From assembly GCF_018691265.1 (NCBI RefSeq), contig NW_024881303.1, positions 13,881,777 through 13,945,776 of the forward strand: a stretch of 64,000 bases of DNA, written 5' to 3'. This document shows, piece after piece, positions 23,527 to 36,030 of the stretch. Source of the DNA: Tyto alba (lineage: Eukaryota; Chordata; Aves; Strigiformes; Tytonidae). Made by a program: the position numbers and the translations under genes. Below the pieces are notes generated by a model. It searched no databases and had not been told where the DNA came from. It saw nothing but the letters and a program-made list of their open reading frames with translations. Each line of letters opens with the position of its first letter. Within the stretch, counting starts at the first letter, position 1.

Positions 23527-25268
23527 TAATGATATATTTCTGTAAGGTGCTAGAAGTTGTCAAAACCCTGAATTTCTCAAATCCTGTTGTGGAACAGTTC
23601 TTGTACAAAGCATTTATTTAGAAAACAACAATTCAGGGATTAAAAATAAGGTATCTTTAAATTATTAAGAGCCATCACAAAGACAGATTATGGGAAAATA
23701 ATTTGTCAGCTGCAATTCAATCTTGCAGACTGAGTTTAGGTCTTCTGGAGTTGGCTTGCACTCGGATCTTATGTAAGGCTGAATTTCTACATGTGCACCT
23801 TCCACTGGAGTTGGAAATCACAGTTTACCAGTGCCAGTGCCAAACAATCATTAGCCAGAGTAATCCCACACTATTTGACCATTTTATCAATTTATTCCAG
23901 AATAAGACTCGGAGAATTTTTGAATGTCTGTTGAAAGGATTCTTTACCCTGGAAAACAAGGGTGCATGTGTGAATATGAGTACAAAAACCTGAAGATTGT
24001 GACTAAAAACGTGGACTGAAAAGTTTAAAATTCTTTGAATCATATTTATAATTTTTTCCCTATGTTTGATCTAGCAAGGAACATGTTTCTCATGATGATG
24101 CCACAGCATGAGTTTCCAAACACAACATGATCAAATTGTTTTGGCACAGCTCAGGCATCCATCATGACCATTGCCCCCTAGTTAGGATCAATCCCAAAGC
24201 AGTTCCCTTAGTAAGCTGTTCCATGGGATAAGGAATCATCGTTCTACAGGTGTGAGAGAAAGCAGTTAAAGGAAGACTCATGACAAAAAAGAAACCCTGA
24301 CTGGTCATGACCACATTTAGGTTAGTGATAACTTGAGCAACTGCAACATCCAGCAGGATCTTCAAGCACCACAATAGACTCATTGTCCCTCTGAATAATG
24401 TACGTCTTTGTTGGTGACTTGACTCCATCATATTGGCTATAACAGTCCCAAATTCGGACTAAAGTGACAAGAGCTTCAGCTGACCACTGTCACTTCATCT
24501 TCATGCTGACTCATTCCCTCCTTTCACATCACATAGTACCTGCTTTTACTGCTGAGAAACTGCAGAGCAATTGTTCGTATCTCCTTACAGACAGGATGCA
24601 AAGGGTGCTTATTTAGCATATTCACAGGAGTTCTTTTGACCTCATGCCACACAAACTGTCCTTTCATGGGTTTTGATTCTATAGAACCCTGATTATCTTC
24701 ATGGGGGGGAAAAAATTTAAATGCCTTTCTTTGGTTCACAGCCAAATGCTTTTCATGCAATCTAAAAAACATCTTGCAGCTTCCTTCACAACCCTGCCCC
24801 TTCTTCCTCCCCTCTTACATCTGCTGCTATAAAAACCAGCCTGTTCCACATTTCTAAAAATTGAAAACTAAATTTCTGAATCACTTCACCTTTGCCACTG
24901 AGATTATTAATCTTTATATCATAAATAGAGGCTCAGTTGGCTCTAAGCAACTGTTATTTTAGTGTCTGACAGGCACAGGCTTACTTCTCAGTCTGGGGAC
25001 TTATTTACATTCCTGTATCCTGGCCCACTATTGAAGCTTTCCCCAGCTCTCATTCAGACAAAATTCCCACTGAGATTTTAAAGGCCCCCCTCCAATGAAT
25101 CCTTAGCATCTCTCTCATGTGTGATACTCAGGATAATGGAACCTGAATCCAAGATGTTTGTGCTTGTCCCTTGCTTGTGGCATTCTGCTACAGCTCAAAT
25201 CAAGTGAAAATTTACCCTGACTGTTATAAGAAGGAAAGGATGCTGCCAAAGTGTTCTCAACACACTGC
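23527..25268. other. Non-coding DNA with a weak SANT-like frame
   Basis: On the minus strand, 24322-24489 reads QWSAEALVTLVRIWDCYSQY and continues for 35 more codons to a stop. The W-S-x-E-A ... L-V-x-I-W pattern loosely recalls Myb/SANT-like DNA-binding domains of Harbinger-type transposons and their domesticated relatives. It is short and preceded by a stop, so this is suggestive only. A second minus frame at 24524-24772 (82 codons) is unassigned. Nothing else is recognised. Confidence 0.3.
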
Positions 25269-25285
25269 TTTTTTTTTTTTTTTTT
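25269..25285 (-). repeat. T17 homopolymer
   Basis: Seventeen consecutive T residues on the plus strand. Confidence 0.95.
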
Positions 25286-25380
25286 GCAATGCTCTGCATT
25301 TGCTCAGTCCAAAACAACCCAGATATGCCTCCTGGCATACTTCAAACCAGAGGCTGTTCAGGTGCCACCGTGACAAGAAT

Positions 25381-25995
25381 TCAATTTGAAATGAGGGGTT
25401 GGACTTTCCTGCACATAATCAATGTCCTTCTTTGTCTAATGAGATGAAAATGACAGCAACGGCCAGAAAATGAGTCACAGAGAGTGCCTAGACCCTTAGC
25501 GCCCAAGGCCAGCACCTCTCTGATGGCACTGAGAGAAGGTGGAAGAACTGGCCTCACAGAGCCACAATCTGTGACCACCAACACCCCGCATTGCTTGCCT
25601 TGGTGAAGCTGCTCAGGCACACAGCATGGCCACAGCTGAAGCCCGACAGCCACAGGAGCTCCCCTGACAGCAATGGGTCTTCTGGGCAAGTGCCACCAAA
25701 GTAGTGCAAATCAGTGATGAAAGGTGCGACAAGGGGACAGATTGCCCCTGTCAAGCAGTACTTGAGGAAAAGGCTGTGCACAGCCACCATCATACGGAGG
25801 CACCATGTTCTCCTTCTGAAGAGCTGCTCCCTGCACTTTGTAGCACTGGGTAACAGATCCATCCCGATGGCAGGAACAGGCTTGTTTTGTCTGAATGACA
25901 CAAGCCATCCTTTCCCACCAACAAGTCATGTGGTCTGGCAACCCCTTGCTAGGATGGTTTTGCCAACTTGATTTACATGCAGAGGGCCAACACAT
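25381..25995 (-). other. Unassigned GC-richer tract with three overlapping minus-strand frames
   Basis: About 615 bases are clearly richer in G and C than the flanks, with open minus-strand frames at 25711-25995, 25554-25901 and 25381-25689 in different phases. The middle frame has a hydrophobic stretch (HSLFLKYCLTGAICPLVAPF) and many Cys residues. No domain was recognised. The overlapping phases would fit a frameshifted pseudogene or a decayed mobile element. Chance frames in GC-rich DNA are also possible. Confidence 0.3.
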
Positions 25996-27634
25996 CTAAA
26001 AATATGTCCACACATAGCTTCAGGGAAGAGATCAATTGAGATACCTTTTATTCCTCCACAATCGAAACCAAGTCAAAGTCCCTCACATCTTGCCTTGGAG
26101 CTTGAAAGTCTTTAACTATCCCACAGATAGAAACATTTGAATGTCATTTTGCGTCAGGTACTAGAGCTAATTTTCCTATTCAGTGATTCTGTCATTTTGT
26201 AAATTGTATACAATATGCAACATCATTTATTATAAAAAACAGAGTTCAAGATTAAAATTCTGACAGAAGTGTATTAGCTTTGCTAGGCAAAAGAAAAAAC
26301 TTTGTATGTTTGTGAATCATTCCTGAGATAATCATACTCCTTTAAATACCATAAATAAAACAATTTTCATGTCTTTTCTGGAAAGCATCATCCATATTAA
26401 TACAAGACAAATAGAATTTTTCCATTTTGGGGAGTAATGAGCTTTTTTCCTTCCATACATTTTGTAATGACAGTATATAGATTTTGAAAGGCTAAAGACA
26501 CTACTAATCTGAGACAGATTTGCATGTGAACATTTGTACCATAAATCTGGTAGATATAACACTCAGTTTTAAAAATAAAGACCAACTGGTAGCTGTTTGA
26601 GTCAGTTTGTACTCACCCCTCCTATGTGAGAAAGGTGTACAATTTTGGAGACATTTAAGCTCATAGCAGCATACTGCCAATGAATACTTCGAGGAACTCT
26701 AAAGGTTTAGAAACTTATTTTGAGAGAGGGAAGAAGGAAGAGTAGAAACAACATCTTAATTTGTATTTAAAGTATCTTTTTTAACAGTAAGTATCTGAGT
26801 CACATATATGCAATGGATTCTGTTTGAATAAAGACAGAGCCTTTTAGCTTTTGGCATTCTCCATCAGCTACCTATGGCACAGATGAAGCTTAACATAAAA
26901 TCCCAGTGCCTTTCCCACTTCACTTTTCATGATCCCTCTTACTTTAGCCAATGCACAGGATTGTGAAAACCAATGCTCAATTCTCAGCTGCTCAACAAAG
27001 TCTTATACAACTAGAGAATGTGTGATTTAAGTTACGTTGCAGTTTTCTAACATCAACGGCAAGTATAATGATATATTCACCAGCTTCATAAATGTACTGA
27101 GAGATAAAGTATTTTTTAAGGCTGGACAGAGAGTGTTTCTCTATATTTACAGCTATCTTTAACAGTATAGTTGCTGAAGAGATTTTTCAGAAAACTGTAG
27201 GGAAGGGTTGAAGAGAAAGGGTCAGACAGAAGTTGTAAAGGCCCTAGAGTCAGGATGCAAGAGCATCACAGTTATATATGGCAAAAAAGATTGATGCTTA
27301 AGACATGGTTTATACACTTAACACCTTTAAAAATATCAAACTTGATCTGGGAAGAGTTGGAAACAAAATTATGGATGCTTCCCTAGTGACACCAGAGTAT
27401 AGGTTTCTTCCCATGTCAGCCAGCTTTGATACAAATATGTGATGTATCTTGCTGGTGGAAATCACTGCTGCTGTTGTTAGCACAGAAAAAGCAAAATGGA
27501 AGTCACAAGTACTACAATTATTTTATTGAGATAGTTAGCAAAAACCCCACCCAAAATAAAATAAGAAACCAAAATTCAAACTCTTTTTTCCTTCTTACCT
27601 TTAATAATGCATAGTCATTTCAGAGAAAAAGAAT
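25996..27634. other. AT-rich non-coding DNA, no gene seen
   Basis: Short frames only, with no recognised repeat boundary before the CR1 end at 27635. Confidence 0.55.
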
Positions 27635-27984
27635 ATCATAGAATGGTTTGGGTTGGAAAGGACCTTAAAGATCATCTAGTTCCAACCCCCCTGCCCCGGG
27701 CAGGGTCCCCTTCCCCCAGCCCAGGATGCTCCCAGCCCCGTCCAACCTGGCCTTGAACCCTTCCAGGGAGGGGGCAGCCACAGCTGCTCTGGGCACCCTG
27801 GGCCAGCGCCTCACCCCCCGCACAGGGAAGAGTTTCTTCTGTATATCTAATTTAGATCTACCTTCTTTCAGTTTAAATCATTATCCCTCTTCCTATCACT
27901 GCACTCGCTGATAGAGAGTCCTTCCCCATCTTTCCTGTAGCCCCCTTTAAGTATTGTAAGGCCACTATAAGGTCTCCCCAGAGC

Positions 27985-28410
27985 CTTCACTTCCCCCAAG
28001 AGGACCAGGGCTTGTGAATGTGAGACTGATTCTATCTATCTATAGAGGTCCTCATCTGCTCAGCCTCCCTGGTCGGGTGGCCTGTAGCGGACCCCCACTA
28101 TAACATCTCCTGTCCCTGCTTCCTGTTTAATCCTGACCCATAAGCTCTCCGTCAGCTTCTCATCCATCCCCAGGCAGAGCTCCCTGCACTCCAGCTGGCT
28201 ACTGACATAGAAGGTGACACACCCTCCTTGTCTTCCCTCCATGTCCTTCCTAAGGAGCCTGTATCCTTCCATTCCAACACATCAGTCATAAGAGTCATCT
28301 CACCACGCCTCTGAAATGCCACTAAGACCACAGCCCTGCAGGTTTGTACACATCTCTAGCTCCTCTTGTTTATTCCCCACACTACGTGTGTTTGCATAGA
28401 AGCATTTAAG
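27985..28410 (-). pseudogene. CR1 ORF2 endonuclease, N-terminal remnant
   Basis: The minus strand encodes, from about 28410, NKQEELEMCTNLQGCGLSGI, then after two stops CVGMEGYRLLRKDMEGRQGG and the block ESLWVRIKQ...VGVRYRPPDQGG. These are the first motifs of the apurinic endonuclease of CR1 ORF2, ending near SHSQALVLLG. In an intact element this enzyme nicks the target DNA to start reverse transcription. Here the frame holds stops at about 28300, 28285 and 28058. It ends abruptly at 27985 in the deletion junction, before the active-site D-F-N block, so it cannot be functional. Confidence 0.85.
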
Positions 28411-28559
28411 TTGGGCCCCCAATGAAGCTGATTTGCTGGCTGGAATCTTTTTGTGCTGCTCTCCAGGTGCTCTGCTGCTGACCCGTGATCCCTCTCCAGG
28501 CTCTGGGCATCTGTTCCTGGCACTGGCATTGAGCTTTTAGGGGTGGGATGGGTTGACGT

Positions 28560-29030
28560 TCACCTTCTTGGCAACGTTAGGTTAAAACCCTCTTCACCAG
28601 CTTGGTGAGCCTGTGACCGAAGATGCTCTTCCCTTTCTCTGACAGATGGACCCCATTGCTCCAGTAGACCAGGATTTTCAAAGTGAGCCCCATGGTCTAA
28701 GTAGCCAAACCCCTGGATGAGGCACCAGTGCTGAAACCAATTGTTGGTTTGCCAGATTTGACTGGCCTTTTCAAACCCTTTTCCTTTGACCAGGAGGATT
28801 GACAAAAAAACTGCCTGAGCTCCAGAGTCCCTTACCACCCCTTCCAGGGCTCTATAATCCTTTTTGATACTCCTCAGACTGCTTCTGGATGCACCACTGG
28901 TGCCCATGTGAAAACACAGAAGTGATAATAGTCACTGTATAAGGACTTTATGAGTCTTGGTAATCTCTTGGTGACTCCCCTGATATTAGTCCCCAGTAAG
29001 CAGCACACATCTCTACAGTAAGGGAAAAAT
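28560..29030 (-). pseudogene. CR1 ORF1 C-terminal esterase-like domain remnant
   Basis: The minus strand reads MGTSGASRSSLRSIKKDYRA and continues through AQAVFLSILLVKGKGFEKAS and WCLIQGFGYLDHGAHFENPG. This corresponds to the SGNH-hydrolase-like domain known from the C-terminal half of ORF1 of bird and reptile CR1 elements. The region just before it (RGVTKRLPRLIKSLYSDYYH) is in a different frame, so a frameshift sits near 28905. The usual D-G-x-H-L block near the end is replaced by WGPSVREREEHL, so the catalytic pair is lost. The role of the domain in transposition is not settled. Confidence 0.82.
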
Positions 29031-32000
29031 GTAATTCTGGATATGGAAAGATATATAAACCATTCTACTCTGGTGACTACACAGAAAAGGAAGAAAGAGG
29101 GAACATGGCTGATTTTATGACAACTGGAATAGAATACCACAACAAAGAGCCAAGGTGTTCCTTGATAAACTCTGATAAAGCAAAATCCAAATCATGGACC
29201 AGAATTAATTATACAGACCAAAATGCAAAGGAACAGATTGAAATAAAAACTTCTCTTTCTCTGTCTCTTTTAAAAAAATATCATCTAACGCCTTGCCAAA
29301 ATACATTTAGCAAGTCTGAACTATTTTGAACTCATTCAGCATAGAGTATATTGATCAGCAGAACTCAGAACAGAGAAACAAAGCTCAGACACAAACAAGT
29401 GAACTTAATCAATGGAAGCTGCCCAACAGCTAGCAAAAAAGAACACAGATAATTTGGACTATATTATAGTTTTATTAAAGTCACATGGGCTGTTTCTGGG
29501 AGCAGCATAGGGAAGGAGAAGAACTGACATAAAACCAGCTGTTTTTTCTGCTGCACTAATTGTAACATTTAACTTGATCACTGGGATTTTACAAATCCAA
29601 ATGATAATGCTGGAGAAATACTGGTCAAAGAGTCAGGATTTCCTTTAATTAGAGGATTTTCAAAATTATAAGGGAAAGCTTGGAAAAAAAAAAGCTGCAG
29701 ATTAAAAAAAAAAAAAAAAATCAGTTTAATGTGACCCAGAAGTGTCAATGAGAAATCTGAGACACTGAGAAAGAGACAACCAATGTTCCAAAGGATAAAC
29801 GTGGTTAAAGCCTTTAGTGATTATTAGCTTCTAGAACCATGCTGTTGTACTGTTCTCAGGAAAAAATAAAAATCTTATCTGTAAGAACCTAGACAAAAAA
29901 AAAGTTATTGCAAACCAAGTGGTTGAAGTGCCCTTTGGAAATGTTAAAGATTGAAGTTACAGACATTGAGAACTGCTACACAGAAGTAATAAGCTGATGT
30001 CTTTATCTCAGATCAAATAATGAAAAACTATTCAAGGAGTTATGTTGCTAGAACAGGAGGTTGTGACAATATAATCCATTTAGCTTCACAGGACCCCATC
30101 TTTGTTTTGATTTAAGCTGGAGGACTGTTTCAAAAATAGAATGACTAACATCAAGGCTTGATTAGAGAAAGTCTCTTATCTCCTCCTCCGTGCCTGTGAG
30201 AGGCTGTCAGGTTTGCCTCACCTTTGCTCAGACAGAGGGAAAATGAATCCTTTCTTGCTAGGGAACTAAGCTCTCTCATTCTGCGACTCCTGCTCACGTC
30301 AGGAGACAAGTGTGTATGTAAAGGAAGATTCTGTAGATAATACTGGAGAGGCAGGATTCCCCAAGAGGCAGCTTGTGACATGAGACCTAGAATGTACCTC
30401 TTTGGCTATGTGTTGGGGATATAGTCCTTTCTTACACATTTAGCAGGAAGCACACTGGTGGTTATGCTGTAGTGGAGATCATAAGGTAGCCAAGTAAATA
30501 GGTGAGATTAATTCAAGCACAGTTCAGGAGGAATCACCATAATAATAATTTATATTCACAGTGCAGCCGTATTACAAGGCAGATTAATTTAACCACCTTG
30601 GTTGTTAAAAGGTGCTGATACAAGAAATAAACATATTGGTACATGCCTACATGAACACCCAAACCACAAAGTCCAGCAAAAGTATCAGAAATTGCCTGTA
30701 CTGCCAGAACTGTGTTCCCTGATATAAATATATGTGATCACGCAGTTGTTTTATAGGACCTCTGCCACACTGCATGCCTCAATTTCTGGGTATCCAGCTG
30801 GACACCATAGAGTTTGATTTACAGATGTATTTGAGTGCTTGCGTATATGGCTGCAATCAAAGTTAAACCTAGAGGACTGTCTAATTCTAAGCATTCTTCA
30901 ACTTCTGATATCTCAGATGGGACATGGTAGAATAAGCAGGCACATTTTACTTTAATCTACCTTTCTCTCCTATTTTGACCTGTAAAATATTTAATACTCT
31001 TTCTTCAAGACTCTCTTCCCTACATCAGCCTTCTTGTGCAAGCAGTTATACCACTCTCCACTTGCTCCATGTCTAAACTACACTTCTTTAGCTATCCTTA
31101 GTTATGTCCATGTTCTTAATTCTTTGTCTATATGCAATCACTCCCTATCTGCTTCATTTTCAGTTAATTTCTTTGCCACTTCAATTAACTCCTATTTCAC
31201 TTAATTTCTTCATCATCCTAGTTTCATCAGGCTCCTTGTCCCCACCTTTCCATTTTGTAGCGCAGCTTTTAATCCCTCTCCTTTTGCATCAGGTATTTTT
31301 CCTCCTCCCCTTTCACCAAACGTGGGCACAGATGTCACAGAAGGCGAGAAAAAAGACAGGCAGCTTCCCTGCTCCATGTTTACCCTGGACCAGAACAGCT
31401 ATTACAGATCAAGTTATTTTGTAGACTGACCCTGACTGTTTAATCATGATGAAATATTTGGGCATATCAGTCAGTAAAAGTGAAGTCTCTCTTGAGCTTC
31501 AGCAAACTTCAATTACTTTAAAACTTGTACCTTGGTAAAATTTCTTCAGTATTTCAGGCACTGAAAAAACACACATTCTGACACAAAAGTCACTGCTACC
31601 AAATTGAAAATCACAGTTCAAGGAATTAGAGACACTACTGATATTTTGCAAGTTTACCAGAATTATTTTTTAATTTAAGTTCCTTCTTAGGAATGTTTTC
31701 TTTCCCAAGATTGACTCTAATAACTAGCATTTAACATTTAGCCAAACTTTAATCTTATAATGACAAAATTTCCAAAGAGCCAGTGAACCAGTTCTACCCA
31801 TGAAGATTTCTAGCCAAAGAATTCTATTTTTTAAGCAGATATTGTTTAGGCTACAGTACATCAGATTGAAAGCTATATTGGGCCACTACCATTTTTCTAC
31901 CTTAAAATTACATATAAATAACTAGAACATTTCTTCAAAATAAATGCCTATGTAAACCATCTTCTGGTTTTCATAATGCCTCTGCCACAGTACTGCAATT

Positions 32001-32171
32001 ACAGTCAAGTTAATTCAGCTCAAAGATTCCAGACTATTAGGACAGAGGAAAGGACATGGTGCAATTTATTCTCTAATTATATTGTGTAAAGGCAAACCTA
32101 TCACTTGCTGCTAGTGTTGAAATACATGGCCTTAAATGAATAAGGAAACATAAGTTAATTAAACACTAGAG
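29031..32171. other. Non-coding DNA with A-tract, no gene seen
   Basis: Holds A17 at 29704-29720. The plus frame 31104-31424 is a low-complexity Leu/Pro/Phe product of pyrimidine-rich DNA. No gene or repeat boundary is recognised. Confidence 0.55.
29704..29720 (+). repeat. A17 homopolymer
   Basis: Seventeen consecutive A residues, a few bases after a shorter run at 29683-29692. Confidence 0.95.
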
Positions 32172-32989
32172 TGTCACGGTTTTAATGACCCCCTCTACTG
32201 GGGAGCAGCGAATAACTGAAACCTTTAACTAGCTGATTAGAACAACACTCATATACCAGTGATACTGTTTAATTCGGTAGTTGAAGAAATATTATGTTGG
32301 AAACATAAGAAACCAGAGAAATGGCTCTTTTACTTTTCTAGCCAGAAAATAATACATTGCACATGCAGGTTTAATAATTGGTTGTATATATACTCATATT
32401 TGCAGAAACTTCCACAGATCCAGTCAGGTTACAGCACCAGCTGCCTCCTCCCAGTTCTGAGCCAAGGGAAAGCAGCAGTGGGTTAAGCCAGCATGGAGCA
32501 CTCTAGCTGCAAACAGTAAAATGCAGACTCCCTGTCCAGTCTGTAAAGACGACTGGCACCTCTCTCCTCAGACAGCTGAAATGGCTGCACATGCAAGAAT
32601 CCCTGGCTGGAATAGTTAGCTCATGCCAGTTACCTGCAAGACAACTTCTTCCTGTAGCCTGATCCATGTGTACATCTACATCTTCCATTGCCAGTCCTCT
32701 TACATCTTCACTGTGGACAGGATAAAGAGCAGACATTCTTTTCTTTCCAGCATCCAATTCACTGGTACAGGTCCTTCATCACTCAGATGAACAAATGAGA
32801 CTCTCCATGTCAAACATTCACTCTTGAGAGCAAGTTAATAACACCAGGGATAGCACTGTTTTTGTCTGAGGCACTTAATATATTTGTTTATGGAAAACAT
32901 CATACTCAACTAACAATGCAGTTACCCTGGAATTATTTCAATTCAGTTTAAATTACATACATCAGTTCTAATACAAAGGCCAGCATACC
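32172..32989 (-). mobile_element. Probable degraded ERVL-like solo LTR
   Basis: The plus strand opens TGTCACGGTTTTAATGACCC, the start common to the other minus-strand LTRs here, and shows a CTGTTTAATTCGGTAGTTGA stretch about 90 bases in that resembles the CAGTTTAATAG stretch of the 16032 LTR. It appears to close near AAAGGCCAGCATACC. TAGAG lies on both sides (32167-32171 and 32990-32994). The right end lacks the expected CA and no TATA box stood out, so family and right boundary are tentative. Confidence 0.45.
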
Positions 32990-35977
32990 TAGAGGAAACA
33001 AGAACAACTGTAGCTTTGTCCTTTGTAGCTCAGTTTGGAGATGGGGGGGACACAGTCCCTCTTGCTGATACAGGAAGATGAGCCCACATCTCCTACCTAC
33101 CACTTTTCTCTAAGAAAGATGAAAATCAGTAGTTATTTGGGGGTATGACTGCATTACTTCTTTTTGGTCTTTTTCCCCCTTCTAAAAAATGTTTACTTGC
33201 TTTTGCAATCAGAAACAGAAACCAAAATCTTTTGTTCTCCTCATGAAAGTCCAAATCACTAGTCTAGAGATTCATTTTTATTTTCTTAAGAAAATTTCAG
33301 CACTACCCTTTGCAACCATAGAGCTATACATCCATCTCAGAACTGTGATACTGTTATCCATCAACCTACGTACTTGAAAAGGTGGGTTTCATCCTCAGCC
33401 TAAAGAATACAAGGAAAACAGCATTAACAGGAAAGATCAAGGTCAATTAAATTCTAAAATTCTGCTGGTATGGTTATTACGGCACTTCTCTAAGAGAAGC
33501 CTGGACACATCAGGTAAGAAAGACTTGTCTCAAGCTCCCTCAAGCGTTAAAACTTAATTGCTAGAGCAGTAAATAGGGAAAAGGTTTGATAGAGCACTTC
33601 CTCTTTTAGCATTCCTGTAAATCTATTCCTCCTTTTCCATTCCTATGCTCGTAAACAAAACATTTCAATAAAACACTTGCATTAAATAAAATGACACTGT
33701 TTTAATTTTCATTTTGTAAGTCTTTTGAACCAACCTAAGAGGCTTCACTGTTTTGAATTGCTAGTTATACCAACCTACCAGCAAGCTTCAGAGCCACTAG
33801 CATCTGATTGGGATAAACATGGGCAGCTATAACTCTTCTGACAAGTCTTAACTAGCAGCAACAGGGTCCTGGCTCAGATTTAAAGAACTGCAATAAAACT
33901 TTGTCCTGAGCCACTCAATCAATCTAAGAAAGTTAAACTTTGTGTTTAATGAGCTAATTTTCATAATTTGTAAACATGAATCAATTGCCTTCACAATATC
34001 TTATTAAAGGAAGACAAGAAAGCCCCAACACAGTAGACAGCTAGGGGAGCACTGTCTAGTTCTACAGTGTAACCAATGCTATTTTACAATCTACCTCTGC
34101 CAAGGCCAGCTGGTTGTTTTTAATCTTGGGCAATGTCTACTTCACGGTCAAGGGCTAACAGGTCTTACCTGTCAACAAAGCTTAACTCAGGCTGCCACTG
34201 ACCTTGTGGTGCCTTCATGCTGCTGTCTGACTAGTCCCTTCTCAAGTGCCTTTTCCTTCTGCACTACCCACTCCCAGGAGATGATCCTCCTCACTTTAGC
34301 TCATAGCTGTCTCTCACTGCTTTAGCTCTGAGCCATGCACAGTAAATGGAAGACTAATGCAGTTCTCCAGCACAGAGATCTGAATAGATGTCTCTTTGCA
34401 AGTCTCTTGTGATCTGGAAATGTCTCCTATCCTTGCTGCCTATTGCAGGATAAAATGTTTGCATTTCAATAGCTCATAATCTTTTGCTTAACTTTAAGTT
34501 GACCATTTAGCCCAGGCACAATAAAGCATTAACTAGTTACCCTAGACTTTCAATTTTATTAGAATTAAAATTTTTTCCCAACTGAAATGCTTTATTTCTT
34601 CTTTAAACAGGATGACCTCCCAAACCTAATAAAACAACAGAAGTGGAATTCAGGCCTATGCATTTATCCTTGCCATTTATATTGGCTTCCTCCCCTGTAA
34701 TTCTTGAAGGAAGAGGCTTGGAGGTGGGGAGAAGCGGAAGAGTCTGCTTTTGTTGTAGTCTATAGTCACTGGCTTTGTCCATGGAAGGCCTTTCCTATGA
34801 AAGTTAGAGCTTGAAGTTGTCTGTAGCCTCAGATATATCACTGCATAAAACATGCCCAGACAGTATTTTTAAAATTTTATTAGTAAGAATGAGGGATCAA
34901 AACATAACCCTACGATGTAATTTTAGCTTCTTTAACAATTACATATCAAAGAATTGGAGACCAAGGTCACAAACCTGTTCTGCTTTTGTCCAGTACAACT
35001 GAGGCCAAGTTGTACTGAGGCCAAGAGTCTGTATTTTCACCAAATGGTTGCTATTTCTGTAACGGTCTTTTCTAGTGACAGGATAGGTCTAATGGAAAAA
35101 TTCCTTCCTAAACCTTTCAGGTTCTAGTAGTCACTATAGCAAAGAGGTACTACAAATGCCATTTGGTGTAAATTCATGCAAAGTAGAACTAGTTCCACCC
35201 TCATGTGTACAGACTCAGTTTTTATGCTCAGGACAAAACATAGCTTCCTTTTTATCTCTGAGTCAACAATGCATTGCCCATAAGACAGAACTGCAAATAT
35301 CTTAGTTTCAACATTGAATTCAGTATCTGAGCAGCCAGATATTATTCTGTGTAAGGTACCACTTGTATCTTGTGATCTTAGGGGTTATGTCAAATCTCAG
35401 ATTCCCACTCATCCATTTATTTTGTAATAATAAAGGATGACAATTTCTAGATGCAAGTGGAGAGCATGTTGGGCTGCTTTTGGCAAAATCTTGTAAAGAA
35501 CTAGCAAAAACATTCCCCCTCGAAATACTCTATCGAATTAGTTCTTCCCTTGTCATCATTTGACATATACGATACAAACATAACATTTCAGTTTAGGTTA
35601 CTCTGATATTTAAAATTAAGATCATAGCAAACAAGACCCTACTCTCAAATGCCTTCTGTACTAGTAAACAAGAAATCCCCATGAAACGTAGGGACAGAAG
35701 ATACAGAAAATTATCTTTTCCTTCCACCTCCATAATTATTCCCTACACTTTACACCTGATAGTCATCTTAAGAAGGAAGACATCCAGTAAAAAGACAAGA
35801 AGTCTTGTCATACATGCATATAGCATGTATACGGAACTGTTTCCTTTACTTCTTGATTGGTCAAGCTCCAATCCAGGCAGGTAAGATTTTTAAATGCTTT
35901 CCTAATTCAGATGAATTCCAGTTCAGAAGTCAACTTCACTATACTGCAGTCTCTTATCTCCTGCTGTCACTGCATAG
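32990..35977. other. Non-coding DNA, no gene seen
   Basis: Short frames only. A moderately GC-richer patch at about 34100-34350 has no recognisable content. No repeat boundary was recognised. Confidence 0.5.
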
Positions 35978-36030
35978 ACATCAGCACCATGTCAGATTCC
36001 CTATCAGCACTTGTACAAGCAGCTCAGCAG
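35978..36030 (+). CDS. Candidate small first coding exon (14 codons)
   Basis: A pyrimidine-rich tract ending in GTCACTGCATAG makes a good splice acceptor. It is followed by ACATCAGCACC, an ATG at 35989 with A at -3, fourteen codons (MSDSLSALVQAAQQ), and CAG|GTATTA as a possible donor at 36031. The exon would end in phase 0. I do not recognise the peptide. If the donor is not used, the frame reads on for 25 codons to a stop at 36106. Such acceptor-ATG-donor combinations do occur by chance in tens of kilobases, so this is a candidate only. Confidence 0.25.

Larger units (their letters stand above)
27635..29030 (-). mobile_element. CR1 LINE with large internal deletion, ORF1 to 3' end
   Basis: The plus strand begins ATCATAGAATGGTTTGGGTT, the inverse of a CR1 3' end. 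Reading leftward on the minus strand from about 29030, the copy holds the C-terminal half of ORF1, the ORF1-ORF2 spacer, the N-terminal endonuclease region of ORF2, and then, after a junction at about 27985, the 3' terminal region. The rest of the endonuclease and essentially the whole reverse transcriptase are missing. Most CR1 copies are simple 5' truncations, so retention of ORF1 with loss of the middle is uncommon. The left edge near 29030 is estimated from where protein similarity ends. Confidence 0.88.

Noticed and set aside
27726..27911. Plus-strand frame in the CR1 3' region
   Set aside because: It is the antisense shadow of the minus-strand CR1 at 27635-29030. The same antisense peptide appears opposite the CR1 at 41151-42018.
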